From Conidiobolus incongruus B7586 (taxonomy: Eukaryota; Entomophthoromycota; Entomophthoromycetes; Entomophthorales; Conidiobolaceae), in assembly GCA_000697335.1 (NCBI GenBank), contig JNEM01010260.1:1-29434 (forward strand): a stretch of 29,434 nucleotides of DNA. Reading direction: 5' to 3'. Position 1 is the stretch's first letter, and each line of letters starts with the position of its first letter. The position numbers were made by a program, and so were the translations under genes. Of this stretch, positions 1-10,368 are shown in pieces. Under the pieces are notes generated by a model. It saw nothing but the letters and a program-made list of their open reading frames with translations. It searched no databases and was not told where the DNA came from.

Positions 1-323
1 ATTCTCAATATAATTTGAGAAGACCTATTATTTTGCATGATAATTGCAAAATACATAAATCTAAAGTTGTAAAAAACTTTCTAATTAAAAATAACTGGAA
101 AGAACTACCACATCCAGTATATTCCCCAGATTATAACCCATGTGATTATAATTGTTTTGGGCAATTAAAAAACCAGCTTGCAGGAAAGAAAATTTCTGCA
201 GGAAAATTTAATTGGTTTGTGAAACATCAAATTTCAGTCCTTAATAAAAAGAACTGTTTTTTAGGTGTTAGATCTTTGCCAAAAGTATGGCAAAAAGTTA
301 TTAGAAATAAAGGAAATTATTAA
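1..323 (+). mobile_element. Mariner-type transposase, C-terminal fragment cut by window edge
   Basis: The frame is open from the window edge (position 3) to a stop at 321-323 and encodes the C-terminal part of a Tc1/mariner-superfamily DDE/D transposase. After the leading RRPIILHDN comes the second catalytic Asp (HDN). The third is the Asp of the PCDY motif, with exactly 34 residues between them, which is the DD34D signature of the mariner group. The usual LPHPVYSPDYNP block and a following F-x-x-LK-x-x-L-x-GKK segment are present. About 100 residues are visible; the N-terminal DNA-binding part and the first catalytic Asp lie outside the window. The visible part has no internal stop, so this copy may be young, but intactness cannot be judged. 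No terminal inverted repeat can be confirmed because the other end is not shown. Confidence 0.85.
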
Positions 324-1215
324 TTTTATATTATATATTTATTTTTACTTTGTATATATTAAAATGTTTATTTTTTTTCAATCGCAAAAAATTCCCATTA
401 TTTAAATTACAAAGTAATATTTTAATTAAAATAAAAAGATAATTTTAAGTATTTTTTTACTCTGTTAAAAATTGAAAAAATAACTATTAAAATTAATTTT
501 TTAAATTTTAATATTTTTTAAATATTTTCTTATTTAGCTTTAAAATAATTTACCTAGTAATAAATAGTTAATTTTTTAATAAATAACATAATATACATAT
601 ATATATATTCTGAAACTAATAATTTGTTTGAAAAATCACAAATTAAATATTTTTTTTTATTTAATTCTGTTGTAAAGTTAAAGCAAAATTAAAAATGATT
701 CAAAAAATTTAACAAAAAAGTATTTAATAGAACAAGTCAATCTCTAAAAGTTTGGATATATATTATGTCAAATAAAAGAAAATTGATTTCATTATATAAT
801 AATAATATGAATTAATATTTATTAAATATATTTTAAAATTTATTTTTTTTTCAAGATTAATTACACATCCTAATATTTAAAATGGATTAATAGAATATTA
901 GTATGAATTTTGTATTAATTTCCTATTTATAGTATAACAATAACAATTAATTAAGAAATTTACAAGTGCTATATATAAAATTCCTGAAAATATTTTTTAT
1001 TTGATTTAGTGTTAAATTATATGTTCTGTATGATAACCTTTGGGAAAATAGAAACAAGGAAAAAGCTCAAGATACAAGGGGAAATCAAACAAATATATAA
1101 TCAAAAAATATATAGAATGTAATAATTAGAGATGAAAAACGTTGAGATTGTGTGAAAATAATGGAGATGTGATTTTAAATGTTTACAAAATACAAGGGAA
1201 ATCAGGATGATTCAG
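324..1215. other. AT-rich stretch, mariner 3' flank and Ariadne 3' flank
   Basis: No gene or open frame of note. A short inverted repeat, TTACTTTGT near 345-356 and ACAAAGTAA near 408-417, lies just beyond the transposase stop and may belong to the end of that element. From about 1020 to 1215 the composition is less extreme and purine-rich, consistent with the 3' untranslated region of the minus-strand gene that ends at 1216. Confidence 0.5.
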
Positions 1216-2861
1216 TTAAAGGAGAAATTCCCATCGGTTTTCGAGTAAACCTTGGGCAGTATCCTGAAGTAAGATATCCCTTCGATTAGATACGTAATAT
1301 GCCTTATCTTGGATTTGGCGTTTCAATTCATTGAGATCAACGTTTTCAAGAGGTTTTTCAACCAGTTCACTTAAGCATTCAGTTGCATACTCAAGATCCT
1401 TCTGATTGTCTTCAAAGATTTGAGTCATGTTAGACTTTTTGAGATAGAAAGCAAAAGCATATGTCCATTGGAGAGTTTTACGACATGTCACAATGGTGTC
1501 AACAGCTTGTTTCATGAACTGCACTTCAATCCAAGTCATGGCCTGATCTTGTTGAATTTCTTGCATTTTTTTCTCAGTAGATTGATAGAGTTGAACATCG
1601 AGCTTAGCACTTTGAATATGGTTAATATAACGGTTATAATACTAAATAAATATAAAAGGTTAATATGCTATTAAAAAAATATTCAGGATTAACTTACGTG
1701 TAAATATCTTTCCAAATTCTCTCTAGAACGAGCTTGTTTATCTCTAGCATCCTTACTACTCTGATCATCGTATCTATTACAGTTATACCAAGCCTGTCCG
1801 TGAATATTCCAAGCGCCCATACACATCCAACAGAATTCATAAGAACACTTTCTACAGGTCATATGGTTACAACCACCATTCTTTTCAATTGTGGATGAAC
1901 ACTTGGGACATTCTTTGGTGTGAGCATGAATCCAGTTACTTGTTTCAGAGTCGTCTTCACACTTTTTGAGCCAAGTTTTGACAATTAAACAGGGGCAGGG
2001 ACTGTGTTCACCATTATCACATCCAAAACAGAACTCGTGACCAGAGAGGCACTTGACAGAAGGTACAATAATGTTGAAATCATTAGAAGATAGGGGACAG
2101 TAGACCACATTTTGACATTCAGCTTCTGTACAAATCCTTAATTTTTCATTATCTTCAATAAAAGCCTTACAAACAGCATATTGATATCTAAAATTAAAGG
2201 TTAATTATGTTTATAAAAAAGTGAAGAGAAAATAAAATACTTGCCTTTTATAATTTTCTGGAGTGACTAACATCTTAACAATAGAGTCGTCTAATCTATA
2301 AGCACAAGCTTCCATACACTTAATACCGTGTCCTTCCATAATTAAAATCTTGTCATTGAGATAATGTTCACAGCATTCAATACAAAATCTGTGACCACAA
2401 GGAAGTTTGACAGATTTTACGCTAGAATCTTCATTATAACAAACTGGACACAAAAATCCGGGGATCATTTCGTCAATATTACATCCTTTAGAATCTGAAT
2501 CGACAATAGCTCCGCTCTTGGAGAGGACTGTGTCGGGGTCCTCAGCCAACATTTCGAGAAGACGTTCTTTCTTCCATTTGAATTGGCGCAGTAATGTGGT
2601 AGCAGTGTTTATTGAAAGGCCATAAATGTCAGAGACATGTTTGGCTTCTTCCAATTGTTTTTGTTGAACCCAATTAAAGTCATAAGATTGGTAGTCGACC
2701 ATATGAGCTTTTTTCTTCGAGTCACCAGTGTTACCACTGGGGTTTGAACTATGAATGTAATCTTCTAAATAGTCCATATCATCGAATTGAGGGTCTTCCG
2801 ACTCCAAATAATCATCGTTAAATTCATTATCGTCAGAGTACATAAAATCTTCGTCATCCAT
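1216..2861 (-). CDS. ARIH1: Ariadne-type RBR E3 ubiquitin ligase (ARIH1 ortholog)
   Basis: RING-between-RING ligase that accepts ubiquitin from an E2 onto a catalytic cysteine and passes it to substrate; ARIH1 family members work with neddylated cullin-RING ligases. Model: join(2245-2861, 1698-2187, 1216-1641) on the minus strand, 510 aa (human ARIH1 is about 557). The start is the ATG opening an acidic N-terminus (MDDEDFMYSDD). A UBA-like segment spans about residues 75-115, RING1 begins with CPVC near 138, and the in-between-RING region covers about 200-275. RING2 carries the GGCNHM motif with the presumed catalytic Cys312. The WYNCNRY motif opens the Ariadne domain, which runs to the C-terminus (QVQF-like WIEVQFMKQAVD, FAFYLKK). 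The first intron (2188-2244) has a GC donor, AG|GCAAGT; it is the only junction there that keeps the frame. The second intron (1642-1697) is GT-AG. All motifs are intact. Confidence 0.96.
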
Positions 2862-3708
2862 GTTTTAAAAATACACTTATTAAATATCAATTAAAGATAC
2901 AAAGAAAAAAAATATAAAAAAAAATTAATTAATAATTTTTATAATAATTTGAGATTTTATTTTAAAATTGATAGGAAGATTGAATCATTTATACCTGTCC
3001 TAAAATTGAATAAATGGGAAATTTGACATAATTACTAATTTTATTCTATTTATTATTAATAAATTTTTTCTCAATATAAGGATCAACTTTTAATCCAATT
3101 ATCTTTCTTTGATATTAACTAATATTACAAGTGATCAGTAGTCAATCCTAATTTGGTTAATGAGAGGAACCGGATCCTAAAACTGGAAACATTATCAACT
3201 TGGCAAATTTTCACTAATAACTAAATTTTTGACTATTTTTTAAAATAATTATTAGTTTTCATGTTATTTACAATCTTCTTGGTATATTTAATTGTATATA
3301 GTTTGGACTAAATATAGATATATAGTACATATTGAATGAAATTGGATTTTTTTACAATATCAGGACTATAATTTTTAACACTATATAAATTAAACTATAT
3401 TTTGCTAATTAGTACTCAATATATTTCCATAAAGTTAAGAGTTTGATATGTAAAAATATATTTATACATAAACAATAATTTTATATTTCTATATTTAAAA
3501 TTATTTAAATTAAAATTTTATTAAATTTGTATTAATATTTTTTTAAATATAAAAATTATTTTTATGAATTTAATTATCTTAACTATAATTTTAATAACAA
3601 ATCTGATTATATCAATAGCAGCTTATATTTAATCTGAAGCATTTACTAATGAGTGATAATTACATCATTGTATCAAATTAAACTAATATTCATTAAATAT
3701 ATGTTAAA
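2862..3708. other. AT-rich stretch upstream of the Ariadne gene
   Basis: Contains the 5' flank of the minus-strand Ariadne gene. A slightly less AT-rich patch at about 3120-3210 has no convincing open frame. No RNA gene or repeat recognised. Confidence 0.4.
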
Positions 3709-3953
3709 CGATCAGCTAGACTGGCGATGGTTAGTGTGGTCACATAAGCCATGCCGGGGGCCAAGTGAGCCAAGGGTGGTCGAAAGACCCAACAACGGGG
3801 TGGTTATGAAAGCATGGTCTTTTATCGAGAGCTTGTGGCTCTGCAAGTGCAGACGTCACCATGATTCCCAATTTATCTCCTGAACTGGCTTTAGCGACAG
3901 TTCGTCGCAATTGTGAAATGATCCGACTGGTGGGCTAGTCGACACTTCTGACA
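3709..3953. ncRNA. Candidate structured non-coding RNA, family unknown
   Basis: About 245 bases near 50% GC inside DNA of roughly 15% GC, with sharp edges. No convincing protein frame crosses it on either strand. Several hairpins can be drawn by eye on the plus strand: GGTC-GAAA-GACC (3778-3789, GNRA-type loop) enclosed by GCCATGC/GCATGGT (3748-3754 with 3812-3818), AGAGC/GCTCT (3828-3842), CTGC/GCAG (3841-3852), GAACTG/CAGTTC (3882-3903) and CGACT/AGTCG (3924-3941). In genomes this AT-rich, isolated GC islands are commonly structured RNAs. The size would suit SRP, RNase P, RNase MRP, U3 or telomerase RNA. I could not find the diagnostic conserved boxes of any of these, nor an Sm site. Strand is undetermined. 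Confidence 0.5.
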
Positions 3954-6781
3954 ATATAATATTATTTATATTTTAACTTATTCTTATTTATAATTTAATA
4001 TAATAAAACTAAATAGTGACTAGCATTCTGTGGTATCATTAAATTTATTAGAATGTTCTAACTTTCATTTGCCTCCCATTGACTTAAAAATAAAAAATTA
4101 TACATACTTGTATCATATTTTCAACAATGATTGGCCAAATTTTAATATCCAATGGTTATTAATTTTTATTCACTTTAAGAAAATATATCTGTTAGTTATT
4201 AAATTTAGTTATATAAGAATTATAAAATTGGATTAATATTTTCAAAATACCTTAATATTAATTCAGATTATTTTATTTTGATTAGATTATATAATATTTT
4301 TCTAACTTTATTAATATCTTAATTATTAAATTTATATTTTAAAACTTGAATATAATAGCAATAATAATAATAATAGTATTATTATTACAATACACTATAG
4401 AATTAATTCAATCTTAAAATAATAAGTAATTTGAATTAATAAAGAAAGTTGATTAATTGAAATATTTAAAATTTAAAAATAAATATATATAATATATATT
4501 GCTTGAATTGAATTTTTAAGTTAATTTGATTTAATATATATAGTTTAAGCTTTTAAATTTTAATTATTACTAAAAAAATTAATATATTCAAGAAAATATT
4601 TTATCCTGTAATATTATATAATTTATATTTTTTAATTAAAATTATTTCAATTATTTTATCCATATAATTTTCTAAATATAATAATTATAATATTTAAATT
4701 TTAAATATTTTAAAATCGATTTAATATTAATATCAAATTAAATAGCTATTTTAGTTTATTAATATCTTTGAAAAGTATATAGATATTAAATTTATCAGTA
4801 TTAATAAATTTTATAAAATATCAGTTTTTATTATGAATACTGTTTTTTAATTATAATAATAACAAAATAAATCTTATCAATTATTTAATAAATATTTTGA
4901 AGTTTAAAAAATATCTGACTAAAATTAATTTAATATCAAGACTTTATCTTTTATTTAGAGATTATATAATTGTTTAATAATTAAATAATCGAAATAAAAT
5001 TTCGATTATCGACTATAATATCTGGAAGTTATTTTATTATTTTATCAGAAATATTTAAAATCGATGGATAAATATATATTGAATGATATTGATTAGATAT
5101 ATCAATTAATTAGATTAAGATTATCGCTATCATATCTTTGTAGTGTAATGAAATTATCCATTTGAGAATTTATTTTAGAGATTTATTTTTTAATTCATTA
5201 AGTTATAATAATTATGATGCTAATTTAAATAGCTGAATACAATTTATTCATATATTTACAAATGTATTTTTATATCATATTAATTAAATCTTTTATTAAA
5301 ATATATTAATTAAAAAATTTAAATAATATCACTAATATAATTCCTAATTAATATAGGGTTTGGTTTGAATCAAAATTAATCATAATTAATATATAATGCA
5401 AAAATTATAAGGGATTTATCATAAATTTAAACTATTAATTGAAAATGGATTTAATATTGGATTTTTATGGGCTTATTCATAAGTCTAATAATGACTATTT
5501 TACTCAAATTTTATAATTATTAATTATATAAGTTTTAATATTTTACCTTTAATGTAAAATTTTATAATAATAAAAACATTTCATTTGACTATAATTTATC
5601 ACTAATTATTAAATTACATGATTAGAAATATATTTTTAGTGAAAATAATTATTATAACAATTTGTGTATTTTATTCAAAATTAAAATATTAAATATTTTA
5701 ATTAATGCAATTGGACAATATATGAATAGTATATATTAGAGTTAAAATAAGAATTATTTGATATTTTTATATTCCCAAATATATTATATTAAATCAAATT
5801 AATCTTAAAATTAAAAAATAACATAATTGATGTAATATTGAAAAATTTATTATTTCTATATAATTTTTTTGGCATATTATAATTTTTATCATTATTTATT
5901 TTACTATAAAACAATGATATTAAATAAAAATAAAAACAATTTAATTTTAAATTTTTTATAGTAATAGCATAGTAAACATAATTTGGAAAATATCACATTT
6001 ATTTTAACTATATGCTACAGAATTTATAGATTGAAAATATACAATCAAATCATTTGAAATCCTAATGAAAAATATTTGAACATTTTATTAAACAAGTAAT
6101 TTCAGTCATTACCATCAAAAACATCATACATGATTCATACCACATATTTTTGATTTGTCTAAGAATATAAATAGTAATAATAGTCCACGAATAAATGAAT
6201 AATTTAATTATTATAATGTTTGAAGATGTTTTTGATTATTAAAACTGAATATTTATTGTAAGCACAACGATTTGTTTATCTAATTTTGAAAATACCAGAA
6301 AACGTCAATATTGTCATCAACCAAGTAATCAAAATTTATTAATCAATAAGAAAAATTATAAACATATGAAACACTGAAACAATAAATTCATGCTGAAATT
6401 TTCTTATCATTTTATTTCAGATTTATCAGAAAATATATTCGAATTTATTAAGTAATCTAAGTAGTTATATATATATATATATATAATAACTGTTGTCTTA
6501 ATAATATATAGTGTTTTGCCTATAAAAATATTTTTAATAATAAAATATATAAAAAAAATTTTAAAATATGAATTAATATTCTAAAATTGTTTTAATAGAT
6601 ATTTTAGATTAAAAAGTTCAATATAATGTGAAATAAAAAAAATTATCACAATATTTTAAAATTGTATAATGTAATAAAAAAATAATAAGTTAAAATGGAT
6701 AAATATAATAATAAAATTTGAAATAAAAGTAAATATATTTTGAATGTTTAAAATATGAATGTGAATTTAGATTATAAATTA
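3954..6781. other. 2.8-kb AT desert
   Basis: Extremely AT-rich sequence with no supportable gene on either strand. There are many short A/T runs and a small (AT)n tract near 6463-6485. The part from about 6000 to 6440 is slightly less AT-rich but carries stops in all frames and nothing recognisable. Confidence 0.6.
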
Positions 6782-6853
6782 CTCCGATACAGGGAATCGA
6801 ACCCTGGCCGTCTCGGTGAAAGCGAGAAATCCTAACCACTGGACCATATCGGA
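6782..6853 (-). tRNA. tRNA-Glu(UUC), copy 1
   Basis: A 72-nt intronless nuclear-type tRNA. The acceptor stem pairs TCCGATA with TATCGGA, the discriminator is G, and no CCA is encoded. The anticodon arm is TCTCG-CTTTCAC-CGAGA with anticodon TTC. The internal pol III A box (TGGTCCAGTGG) and B box (GGTTCGATTCC) are intact. The sequence is identical to the copies at 9830 and 16208. Confidence 0.97.
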
Positions 6854-7300
6854 TCAAATGTGGTTTTGTTTAAATACCTCCATATTAAATTTTCCAAGAT
6901 TTTGAAATTTTAATTTTTTTTCTAAATTCTTTTACTTTTATTCTTATTTTTATCACCTTTTACTTATAAATTTTTACTTTGTCACAATTTATATAATTAT
7001 TAGCTACTTTATACTGTATTATATATTAAAATTATCATTACTTGCTTTTATTAACTTACTCTTACATATAATTTCAACCATTAACATATTAAATTAAATT
7101 TTATAAAATTGATTACATCAGCAATTATCCAAATTAAAATCCTTGTTTTAAATTTTAATTAAAAATTTATTTTCAAATAATCATACTATTAAAATTTATT
7201 TTTTATTACACTATTTTTTTTCTCTCTCATATTAGTAAATTTTTTAAATTTAAATATTATAAAAATAATTCATTTATTAAATAATTTTTTTAATATCTTT

Positions 7301-7332
<32 letters not shown>

Positions 7333-7477
7333 AATTTTTAATATAATTATTTAAAGAATTGAAATTAAAGAATTTAAAGTATAATAATTAATGGAATTTG
7401 AATATGGAAATAATCGGTAGCTATATGTAAATATACTAATATTTATTTACTAATAATTTGGTAGTACTCGACATAGT
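6854..7477. repeat. AT-rich spacer with (TTTA)n microsatellite
   Basis: Spacer between tRNA-Glu copy 1 and the membrane-protein gene. It holds a tetranucleotide repeat of TTTA, about seven units, at roughly 7300-7330. No gene seen; the last ~100 bases are the 5' flank of the next gene. Confidence 0.6.
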
Positions 7478-7828
7478 ATGAGTCGATTAGAGTTAATTGA
7501 AAGTTTCGCCAATAGAGTAGTGTATTCCAAATATTATTCTATTTTATATATTATTACGAGTTGCTTGTGTTTGGTTACACTTATACTGGTCAGTAATACA
7601 TATATATATATATATATTAACTCGTGTTATATTTTATTAATTGGATATTTGATAATTAGAGTATTATTGAGACTGCTTGGTAATTTTCAACATTATATTA
7701 ATTGAAAAATTTATTTATTATTTTTTAGTTCTTCCATTTTATTCTTTTGTTTAGAATTAATTATAAATTTAGTATTTATAATTGAAGTTATTTTTCAATT
7801 TATTATATTAAAAAAGGTACTCGTAAAA

Positions 7829-7862
<34 letters not shown>

Positions 7863-8367
7863 AAAAACAGTTGTATTAATAAGGAGAGATATAGAATTTT
7901 TGGAAGAGTAAATGGAACGTTATCGATTTAATTTTATTAATTTTAAGTTTAATTACTTTAATATTATTGCTAAGTCATTGTACTATTAATATTAGTACTG
8001 AGTTTATCTTTGAGTTGTGTATTCTAATTTTGAGAAATTTATTCCAATTTATTAGATTGTTGATCTTGTTGAGAAAGTAAATGAATAGATTATTCAGTGG
8101 TATTTGTTATTAATAGTATTGATTATTAGGAATCAAAGGCAGTTGAGTGTGCAAAATAATACAATTGATTTCACCGGTTTGCGCTCCAATCGACATCATT
8201 TAAATACAAATAATAATGATGACATCGAATTGGGTAATACTAACAGCCAACTATTGGGTGAAGCTGCCCCCATGGGTGAATACTCTCTCAACCAACTAAC
8301 TACTTCAGAAGGCTTTGTTTTGGAAGATGACGAAGACGAAGAATTGCATATGTTAACTCGTAAATAA
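7478..8367 (+). CDS. Four-helix membrane protein resembling a voltage-sensor domain
   Basis: Predicted 227-aa membrane protein, model join(7478-7679, 7755-7816, 7895-8076, 8130-8367); all phases agree. Helix 1 is about residues 20-45. Helix 2 carries a buried Glu (INLVFIIEVIFQFII). Then FWKSKWNVIDL leads into helix 3, with the Asp typical of S3, and a last helix ILILRNLFQFIRLLILLRK has arginines spaced like an S4. This order (acidic S2, W-N-x-x-D S3, Arg-rich S4) is that of a voltage-sensor/ion-transport fold without a pore; I recall such fungal proteins but cannot name an ortholog. The hydrophilic tail (about residues 150-227) is acidic (LEDDEDEELHMLTRK) and probably cytosolic. The weakest junction is the first donor (7680, GTAATT), because the loop between helices 1 and 2 (low-complexity YIYIYI) may be partly intronic. 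The gene is convergent with the prefoldin gene, 57 nt stop to stop. Confidence 0.75.
7831..7861. repeat. (AT)n microsatellite inside intron 2 of the membrane-protein gene
   Basis: Perfect (AT)15 tract inside the 78-nt intron 7817-7894, making up over a third of it. Expected to vary in length between strains. Confidence 0.95.
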
Positions 8368-8424
8368 ATCACTCATCAAACATTAAAATTAGCAATAATA
8401 TGATATTTATTATATTGATAATAA

Positions 8425-9309
8425 TTATTTGTTACTTGAGGATTGACCAGTAATTCTTCTTTGTTTAACATCCCAATTATAAACTCTAGCAATATCTAAA
8501 AAACAATAGTTAAGGAAATTTACAATAATAATAAAGATACAAGTTAAATAAAATAACAATCATAACAATATATGATATAAAAAAGGATACTGACTTCCAT
8601 TGTAGTAATTTGACATTTTAAGAATTCACTATCTTCAGTCAACTGTTGTAAAGTAGTCTCAGCAGACTTTAATTTGGAACTCAATAATTCTTCAGCTTCT
8701 TCTAAAGTGTACTCTAACATCACATTGGCCTAGAAAATTGATTTAAATAAACCACAATTAATTAATTAGTATAATATTTGAACTTACACCTAACCAAATT
8801 CCCACTTTATCAGTTTTGGGAATAGAAGCTTTGGCATATAAAGTTTCATTTAATTCGTAATGAACAGTTAATTTACTCTCTTCTTCATCCTCAACATCCT
8901 AACCATAAAAATTCAACATTAATAACATAAACCTATCTATATTAAAAAAATTTCAATACTCTCTTAGTTTTCAACAAATCAATCATTTCTAAACTCTTTT
9001 TAATTTCAGGAATTTTTTCTTTAATAGACTTCTTGCGACTATTCACGGAATTTTCCATAAAACGATATTTACTAAGTTTGAAAATATATATATATAAGTT
9101 TTTTATAAAAGATACTGTAATAGCATTGAATACCTCACAGTTTCTGTAAATCTTTTTAAAACAATTTGAACAGTTTCATCGCCGTGAACGTATTCTTCAA
9201 CTTGGTTCTAATAGCTATAAGTAATAAATCTTATTATTGACCATAATGGACTTACGACAAAGGGAGCAGCTGGGATTCCTCGAGGGTTTTTTTTAACGAT
9301 ATCTGTCAT
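8425..9309 (-). CDS. VBP1: Prefoldin subunit 3 (VBP1/PAC10 ortholog)
   Basis: Alpha-type subunit of the hexameric prefoldin chaperone, which delivers unfolded actin and tubulin to the cytosolic chaperonin CCT. Six exons on the minus strand: 9256-9309, 9134-9207, 8960-9071, 8788-8898, 8591-8729 and 8425-8495, giving 186 aa (human VBP1 197). The frame closes at every junction. Recognisable parts in order are RGIPAAPFV near residue 10, the first coiled coil with KYRFMENS and KKSIKEKIPEIKKSLEMIDLLK, and the beta-hairpin region LYAKASIP-TDKVGIWLGANVMLEY, which is the strongest family signature. The second coiled coil then leads to ITTMEVNIARVYNWDVKQRR. The subunit looks complete, with canonical coiled coil-hairpin-coiled coil order. 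Introns are 48-95 nt. The gene is tail-to-tail with the membrane-protein gene. Confidence 0.96.
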
Positions 9310-9829
9310 TTTTTGGTTAATATTATTTAAAATCGATTTATTCAATGGATTTTATAAAGTGATCAAATCAAGTTAATGTTTTTAAATTATTATTTGATAA
9401 TATTATTATAATAAAAATTTTATGGGATAAATTAATAATTTTAGTGAACAAAAAAATGAAAATAAAAAAAAATAATTACTAATATTACTCTATTTTATAA
9501 ATATTATATAAAATATAAAAAAAAACAAAATTTTATCAAATTATTCAAAATGATCAATGATTGTTTTTAATTACTTAATATTATGAGATGTTATTTATTA
9601 AAATATTGAATAAATCTAAAATAAAGAATAAGAAAATATTAGAAATTGAAAAATGTAGGTTGTAAAATATTAGAGAAAATAATAAGTAAAAGACTAGATT
9701 ATGATTATAGAATAATAGATATATGATGACATAAATATATATAATTTAAAATCGATTATATTTATAGTTAATTCTACAATAAATTTGAAATAATCATTTT
9801 GAACAAATTAATTTTGATTTCACTACTAA
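9310..9829. other. AT-rich 5' flank of prefoldin gene
   Basis: Upstream region of the minus-strand prefoldin gene and 5' flank of tRNA-Glu copy 2. No open frame, repeat or motif of note. Confidence 0.5.
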
Positions 9830-9901
9830 TCCGATATGGTCCAGTGGTTAGGATTTCTCGCTTTCACCGAGACGGCCAGGGTTCGATTCCCTGTATCGGA
9901 G
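9830..9901 (+). tRNA. tRNA-Glu(UUC), copy 2
   Basis: 72 nt, identical over its whole length to the copies at 6782-6853 and 16208-16279, including the G discriminator. Anticodon TTC, A and B boxes intact, no intron. A T-run that could end pol III transcription appears about 40 bases downstream (TTTTCC near 9943). Confidence 0.97.
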
Positions 9902-10368
9902 GTTAGACAAATACCAAATGATATATCTGTATCATTTAATATTGTTTTCCTTACTATAGCTATATAATTGTTTTCATCATCTTTCAATTTTTTAACCATA
10001 TTTCAATCTCAATTCAAATATTTTCAAATAAATACTAAATTAATCAAAAATTAGTCAATATTCTTTATAAGAAATAATGTAACCCATATATATTTGATGT
10101 TTTATTTGCTATTAACCATATAATCGTAATAGTTTATTCTGACATTTATATATGATTTATTTAATCATTTAAAAGTAGACAATTTCCATTTTTCATCCTA
10201 CAATCATAAATTTAATCCAATCATAATTTGAAATTTAGTTAAATTCAAATAAAATTAAATAAATCCCATAATACTATTTAATATTCTAATATTATCTACA
10301 AATTCAATGTATAAATCTCCATAACACACTGTGACTATCAAAAATTCAAACATCACGAATCAAAAATT
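9902..10368. other. Spacer between tRNA-Glu copy 2 and CASP
   Basis: AT-rich, with no gene seen. The last 100-150 bases should contain the CASP promoter; no clear motif was recognised. Confidence 0.5.

Noticed and set aside
3653-3883. 76-codon frame over the GC island as a protein.
   Set aside because: Starts in AT-rich spacer, has no recognisable motif, ends inside the structured region; an RNA explains the composition better.
3905-3925. GGATCATTTC on the minus strand of the GC island, like box A of U3 snoRNA.
   Set aside because: The following bases do not match box A, and no C/D or B/C boxes in the expected order were found.
4030-4236. 68-codon hydrophobic plus-strand frame.
   Set aside because: Phe/Ile/Lys/Asn-rich composition is what random AT-rich DNA gives.
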